In this document: one piece after another, positions 60,114 through 64,000 of the stretch
Layout: every line of letters starts with the position of its first letter
How positions within the stretch are numbered: the first letter of the stretch is position 1
Origin: Sphingomonas sp.
GTDB lineage: Bacteria; Pseudomonadota; Alphaproteobacteria; Sphingomonadales; Sphingomonadaceae
Assembly (NCBI RefSeq): GCF_017304615.1
Contig: NZ_JAFKLZ010000001.1
Span: 1,302,001-1,366,000 of the forward strand
Length of the DNA stretch: 64,000 nucleotides
Reading direction: 5' to 3'
Program-made: the position numbers and the translations under genes
The notes under the pieces: generated by a model
The model's database searches: none
What the model was told of the DNA's origin: nothing
What the model saw: only the letters and a program-made list of their open reading frames with translations

Positions 60114-61195
60114 GCGAACTCGATCACCGATCGCGCGGCGTCGCCCTTGCGCAGTTCGTCGAACGCGTGGTTGATCTTGTCGAGCGGCATCCGCTCGGCG
60201 ATGATCGTGTCGAGATCGAGCAGCCCGCGCAGGTAGAAATCGACCAGCCGCGGAATATCGACCGGGAAGCGGTTGCCGCCCATCAGCGCGCCCTGCAGCT
60301 TCTTCGACGCCAGCAGATCGAGCGCCGACAGCCCGACCTTGCTGCCGAGCGGCATCATGCCCAGGATCGTCGCGGTGCCGCCGCGGCGCAGCACCTTGAC
60401 CGCGGTGTCCGCCGACGCCTCGCGCCCGACCGCCTCGATCGCGTGATGGACACCGCCCTTGGTCAGCTCGACCACTTCGCCGACCGCATTCTCCGCCGTC
60501 GCGTCATAGCTGTGCGTCGCGCCAAGCTTCTCCGCCAGCGCGCGCTTCTCCGGCACCGGGTCGAGCGCGATGATCTTGCCCGCGCCGGCAATCTTCGCGG
60601 CGTTGACCGCGGCAAGTCCGATCCCGCCGCAGCCGACTACACACACCGTCTCGCCTGGTGTCACCGGACTCGAGTTGAAGACCGCGCCTGCCCCCGTCGT
60701 CACCGCGCATCCAAGCAACGCCGCGCGGTCGAGCGGCATGTCCGGATCGATCGCAACACAGGCATGCTCGTGGACCAGCATCATCTCCGCATAGGCCGAC
60801 AGGTTGAGCATCTGGTGGACCGGCTCGCCGTTCAGGGTCAGCCGCGGCGCCGCGCCCTTCTGGCGGCGCACCTCGGCCGAAATGCACAGCGACATGCGCC
60901 CCGATACACAGAACTCGCAATGCCCGCAGAACGCCGACAAGCAGGTAACGACCGCGTCGCCGACCTTGACCGTGCGGACTTCGTCGCCGACCGCCTCGAC
61001 GATCCCCGCCGCTTCGTGCCCCGGAATGGCCGGCAGCGGCGTTGGATACGCGCCATCGACGAAATGCAGGTCCGACCGGCAAACCCCACACGCCGCGGTA
61101 CGGATCAGCACTTCGTGCGAGCCGGGCTTGGCAACCTCGACATCACAGATTTCGAGCGGCTTCTTCGCTTCGAACAGAACGGCTGCCTTCAACAT
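60110..61195 (-). CDS. Zinc-dependent alcohol dehydrogenase
   Basis: 361-residue medium-chain dehydrogenase. Catalytic zinc ligand region ACGVCRSDLHFVDGA and GHEAAG, structural zinc CGHCEFCVSGRMSLC, NAD site VVGCGGIGLAAVNAAK. Resembles class III-type enzymes acting on long-chain or aromatic alcohols. Co-transcribed with the phosphotransferase. Confidence 0.93.
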   Translation of the reverse strand: MLKAAVLFEAKKPLEICDVEVAKPGSHEVLIRTAACGVCRSDLHFVDGAYPTPLPAIPGHEAAGIVEAVGDEVRTVKVGDAVVTCLSAFCGHCEFCVSGRMSLCISAEVRRQKGAAPRLTLNGEPVHQMLNLSAYAEMMLVHEHACVAIDPDMPLDRAALLGCAVTTGAGAVFNSSPVTPGETVCVVGCGGIGLAAVNAAKIAGAGKIIALDPVPEKRALAEKLGATHSYDATAENAVGEVVELTKGGVHHAIEAVGREASADTAVKVLRRGGTATILGMMPLGSKVGLSALDLLASKKLQGALMGGNRFPVDIPRLVDFYLRGLLDLDTIIAERMPLDKINHAFDELRKGDAARSVIEFA

Positions 61196-61210
61196 TCACT
61201 CCTAACGTCC

Positions 61211-61273
61211 GTTCGCCCAGAGCTTGTCGAAGGGCGTATACTCTCACCGTGCTTCGACAGGTTCAGCACGAAC
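61211..61273. repeat. Inverted pair of GTTCG..CTTCGACA-type repeats
   Basis: Two 25-bp units facing each other (61211-61235 and 61249-61273) share the cores TTGTCGAAG and CTTCGACAGG with GTTCG or CGAAC at the outer ends. This is a familiar sphingomonad intergenic repeat. It lies in the 89-bp gap between the ADH and acyl-CoA dehydrogenase genes. Confidence 0.65.
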
Positions 61274-61284
61274 TGTGGAAAGGT

Positions 61285-62568
61285 TCAGCGCGAAACCCCG
61301 ATGTCCCCGCTCGACATGGTGTCGGCCTTGTATTCGGCATATTTGCCGAACTCGTTACGGGCGATCGCGCGGTTGTGGACCTCGTCCGGCCCGTCGGCGA
61401 AGCGCAACGTCCGCATCGCTGCCCATTGATGCGCCAGCGGGAAATCGTCCGACACGCCCCCGCCGCCGTGCGCCTGGATCGCGTCGTCGAGAATCTGCAG
61501 CGCCATGTTCGGCGCCTGCACCTTGATCATCGCGATTTCCAGCTGGGCGGACTTGTTGCCGGCCTTGTCCATCATGTCGGCCGCCTTGAGGCAGAGCAGA
61601 CGCGTCATCTCGATGTCGATGCGACCGCGAGCGATCCGCTGTTCCCAGATCGAATGATCGGCGATGCGCTTTCCGAACGCGACGCGCGACAGGAGCCGCT
61701 TGGCCATCGCCTCGATCGCGGTCTCCGCCGTGCCGATCGTGCGCATGCAGTGATGGATGCGGCCCGGCCCGAGGCGCCCCTGCGCAATTTCGAACCCGCG
61801 GCCTTCCCCGAGCAAGATGTTCTCGACCGGCACGCGGACATTCTCGAGCAGCACCTGGCCGTGGCCGTGCGGCGCATGGTCATAGCCATAGACCGACAGC
61901 ATCCGCTCGATCTTTACGCCGGGCGCGTCCATCGGGACCAGGATCTGGCTCTGCTGCGCGTGACGCTTGGCATCGGGGTTGGTCTTGCCCATCACGATCG
62001 CGACCGCGCAGCGCGGATCGCCCACCCCCGACGACCACCATTTGCGGCCGTTGATGACATAATGGTCGCCGTCGCGGACCATGCTCGTCTCGATGTTCGT
62101 CGCGTCCGACGACGCCACCGCCGGCTCGGTCATCAGGAAGGCGGAGCGAATATCGCCGTTCATCAGCGGCCGCAGCCACCGCTCCTTCTGCTCGCGCGTA
62201 CCGTAGCGATGGAAAACCTCCATGTTGCCGGTGTCGGGCGCCGAACAGTTGAAGCACTCCGACGCCCAGCCGATCTTGCCCATTTCCTCTGCGCATAATG
62301 CATATTCGAGGTTGGTGAGCTGCGTTCCTTCGAACTCGAACGTGTCGTCAACATGCTGCTGCCCGGAATACGGCGGCATGAAGAAATTCCACAGGCCCTG
62401 CGCCTTCGCGAGGGCCTTCACCTCCTCAATCACCGGTAAAACCTTCCAGCGCTCACCCTCGTGGCTCTGTTCGTGATAGAGGTGGTTGCGGGGCGCGATT
62501 TCCTTGTCGATGAACGCCTTCACCCGGTCCCGGAAATAGGTCTCGCGGTCGCTCAATGTGAAGTCCAT
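61285..62568 (-). CDS. Acyl-CoA dehydrogenase family protein
   Basis: 427 residues. N-terminal [23 protein letters not shown] region [37 protein letters not shown] loop and [20 protein letters not shown] near the C-terminus. The length and GVSDDFP motif match the ACAD group associated with the APH-type phosphotransferase. First gene of a series reading toward the ADH, divergent from the dual-TetR gene, which may control it. Confidence 0.93.
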   Translation of the reverse strand: MDFTLSDRETYFRDRVKAFIDKEIAPRNHLYHEQSHEGERWKVLPVIEEVKALAKAQGLWNFFMPPYSGQQHVDDTFEFEGTQLTNLEYALCAEEMGKIGWASECFNCSAPDTGNMEVFHRYGTREQKERWLRPLMNGDIRSAFLMTEPAVASSDATNIETSMVRDGDHYVINGRKWWSSGVGDPRCAVAIVMGKTNPDAKRHAQQSQILVPMDAPGVKIERMLSVYGYDHAPHGHGQVLLENVRVPVENILLGEGRGFEIAQGRLGPGRIHHCMRTIGTAETAIEAMAKRLLSRVAFGKRIADHSIWEQRIARGRIDIEMTRLLCLKAADMMDKAGNKSAQLEIAMIKVQAPNMALQILDDAIQAHGGGGVSDDFPLAHQWAAMRTLRFADGPDEVHNRAIARNEFGKYAEYKADTMSSGDIGVSR

Positions 62569-62609
62569 CGTATTGCTCTCCTGTGGCTGTCGGAGAATCG
62601 GCTAGACCA

Positions 62610-62696
62610 TACCGCGTTTTCGGTAAAGCCGTTGAATGCGCTGTCCGCGACAAGCGGAATGATTCGAAAATAGGTCAGTTCTGTGACGGAAAACCG
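62610..62696. promoter_or_regulatory. Candidate operators between acyl-CoA dehydrogenase and dual-TetR gene
   Basis: In the 163-bp divergent region: TACCG-(6)-CGGTA (62610-62625) and CGG-AAAA-CCG (62687-62696). Both centre on a CGNTTTTC-like run in opposite orientation. Palindromes in such gaps are typical TetR operators; no test was possible here. Confidence 0.35.
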
Positions 62697-62731
62697 CTGG
62701 TTATGCGGCATGAAGCTGATAAGCTCCGTCA

Positions 62732-63973
62732 ATGGGGCAAAGCGATACCGCAGAACTGGACGACACGACGGGGACCAAGCGTTTCCGCGCGAAACGCAAC
62801 GCGATCCTGGCGGCGGCGTCGGAGGCGATCAACGAACAGAGCGCGAAGGGCATGACCTTCGCCGACGTCGCGCGGCGGGTCGGACTCAATACCACCAGCG
62901 TGACCTATTATTTCAAGCGAAAGGAGGATCTGGCGCAGGCGTGTTTCGAACACACGCTGCTGACCCTTGGCGACATGCTCGACGAGGCGCAGGCCGAACC
63001 GACGCCGGAAGCGCGCGTGGCCAAATACCTGTCGCTCAACATGGGCCGCTACGCACGCATCCGCGAAGATCAGGAACGCGCGCTGGCCGGCCTGAGCGAC
63101 TTGCGGGCGATGGAGGAGCCGATGCTCGGCCGGTTGATGGCCGGCTGGCGCGACGTGTTCCGGCGCACGCGCGCCTTGTGGGACGATCACGGCGATCGGC
63201 GGCAAAAGGACCTGAACGGCGCGCGCGCGCACGCTTTGCTTGAAAACACCTTCTGGATTCCCGTCTGGATCAACCGGTACGACATTGACCAGTTCGACCG
63301 CGTCGAGGCGCGGTTGATGGACATGTTCCGCCACGGCATTGCGATGCCCGGCGCGACATGGGCGCCGGCGATGCTGAACGTCGAACATCAGGACGCCGAA
63401 CCGGGGCGCGAGGCATTCCTGCGCGCGGCGACGCGGCTGATCAACGAACTCGGCTATCGCGGCGCTTCGGTGCAGAAGATCGCGTCCGAACTCAACGTGA
63501 CGAAGGGCAGCTTCTACCACCATCTCGACGCCAAGGACGACCTCGTCATCGAATGCTACAAACGCAGCTTCGACACGATCATCGAAACGCAGCAAGCGGG
63601 CGAAGCGGCGGGCGGCGACTGGTGGCACAAATTGTCGAGCGTAATCGCGACGCTGCTCGACGTGCAATTCTCGGAACGCGGGCCGCTGCTGCGCACGACC
63701 GCGCTGACCGGGCTGCCGCGCAAGGTGCGCCAGGCGATGATCGACCGGTCGGACCGGATCGCGCGGCGCTATGCCGGCATGCTTTCGGACGGCGCGGCCG
63801 AAGGGTCGATCCGCCCGGTCGATGCGCTGATCGTCAGCCAGTCGCTAATGGCGCTGCAGAACGCGGCGTTCGACATGCGCAAATGGGCCAGCTCGATGCC
63901 GCGCGACCGCGCGGTCGCGATGTACGCCTCGACGCTGGCGTTCGGCATGTTTGATGATCGGGCCGCTGGCTAG
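62732..63973 (+). CDS. Regulator with two TetR-type DNA-binding domains
   Basis: 413 residues, double the usual TetR length. The first HTH domain is about residues 19-70 (TFADVARRVGLNTTSVTYYF), followed by a helical ligand-type domain (about 75-205); a second TetR HTH is about 228-275 (ASVQKIASELNVTKGSFYHH), with a second helical domain to the end. It looks like a fused tandem rather than a frameshift, since both halves are complete. It lies at the divergent promoter of the acyl-CoA dehydrogenase gene, so repression of the catabolic genes by an acyl-CoA ligand is likely. Confidence 0.9.
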   Translation: MGQSDTAELDDTTGTKRFRAKRNAILAAASEAINEQSAKGMTFADVARRVGLNTTSVTYYFKRKEDLAQACFEHTLLTLGDMLDEAQAEPTPEARVAKYLSLNMGRYARIREDQERALAGLSDLRAMEEPMLGRLMAGWRDVFRRTRALWDDHGDRRQKDLNGARAHALLENTFWIPVWINRYDIDQFDRVEARLMDMFRHGIAMPGATWAPAMLNVEHQDAEPGREAFLRAATRLINELGYRGASVQKIASELNVTKGSFYHHLDAKDDLVIECYKRSFDTIIETQQAGEAAGGDWWHKLSSVIATLLDVQFSERGPLLRTTALTGLPRKVRQAMIDRSDRIARRYAGMLSDGAAEGSIRPVDALIVSQSLMALQNAAFDMRKWASSMPRDRAVAMYASTLAFGMFDDRAAG

Positions 63974-64000
63974 CGACGCGCGCTGGCCCGCTTTAGCAAC

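Overview
This is a 64 kb, high-GC, gene-dense chromosomal window from an alphaproteobacterium, most likely a sphingomonad (Sphingomonas or a close relative). Three things point there: a 14-subunit nuo operon running into birA, coaX and rnj; the alphaproteobacterial order zapA, 6S RNA, 5-formyl-THF cyclo-ligase; and small DUF1467 and DUF2842 membrane proteins. No prophage, insertion sequence, CRISPR array or rRNA operon was seen. One tRNA (Asp) and one 6S RNA are present.

Layout. 1-2.8 kb: the 3' part of gltX, citrate synthase gltA and two small genes. 2.8-8.6 kb: a four-gene minus-strand cluster (histidine-kinase-like, DUF2336-like, nucleotidyltransferase-like membrane protein, Hpt-like), divergent from a large two-TM coiled-coil protein. 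Both phosphotransfer proteins appear to have lost their phosphoacceptor histidine. 8.7-29.8 kb: one compact minus-strand operon nuoA-N followed by birA, coaX, rnj and a DUF1467 gene. Interleaved between the canonical subunits are seven non-canonical genes: membrane microproteins of 65, 55 and 93 aa, a 139-aa exported protein, and three tandem exported paralogues built from a duplicated cysteine-pair repeat. NuoC also has a long Pro/Ala/Lys tail. 30-34 kb: a diguanylate cyclase, suhB, efp, thiE, then a patch that looks lower in GC and holds a Sel1-type gene. 34.1-38 kb: gap-pgk-fba and an O-methyltransferase. 38.1-40 kb: zapA with a coiled-coil partner, 6S RNA, fau, DUF2842, tRNA-Asp and many short GC-rich hairpins. 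40-45.6 kb: AI-2E-type permease, glpK, a Crp/Fnr regulator, a GNAT acetyltransferase, an MFS carrier and a 44-aa membrane microprotein. 45.7-64 kb: a fatty-acid or acyl-CoA catabolic region with acyl-CoA synthetase, serine hydrolase, FadB/J-like enzyme, amidase, three acyl-CoA dehydrogenases, TesB thioesterase, two SDRs, a monooxygenase-like protein, an APH-type phosphotransferase and a zinc ADH. It ends in an unusual regulator with two TetR DNA-binding domains.

How the genes fit together. Citrate synthase, lower glycolysis, beta-oxidation-type enzymes and complex I together form much of central aerobic energy metabolism. The exported and small membrane proteins translated from within the nuo message are the best candidates for undescribed biology: accessory, assembly or envelope factors co-expressed with respiratory complex I. 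Other notable points are an exported TonB-like gene interrupted by an in-frame amber codon directly after its signal peptide, three inverted-pair REP-type repeats between catabolic genes, and the histidine-less phosphorelay cluster.

All calls come from reading the sequence by eye. No database search, hidden Markov model or structure prediction was run. Start codons were chosen from translational overlaps, Shine-Dalgarno matches and family lengths.
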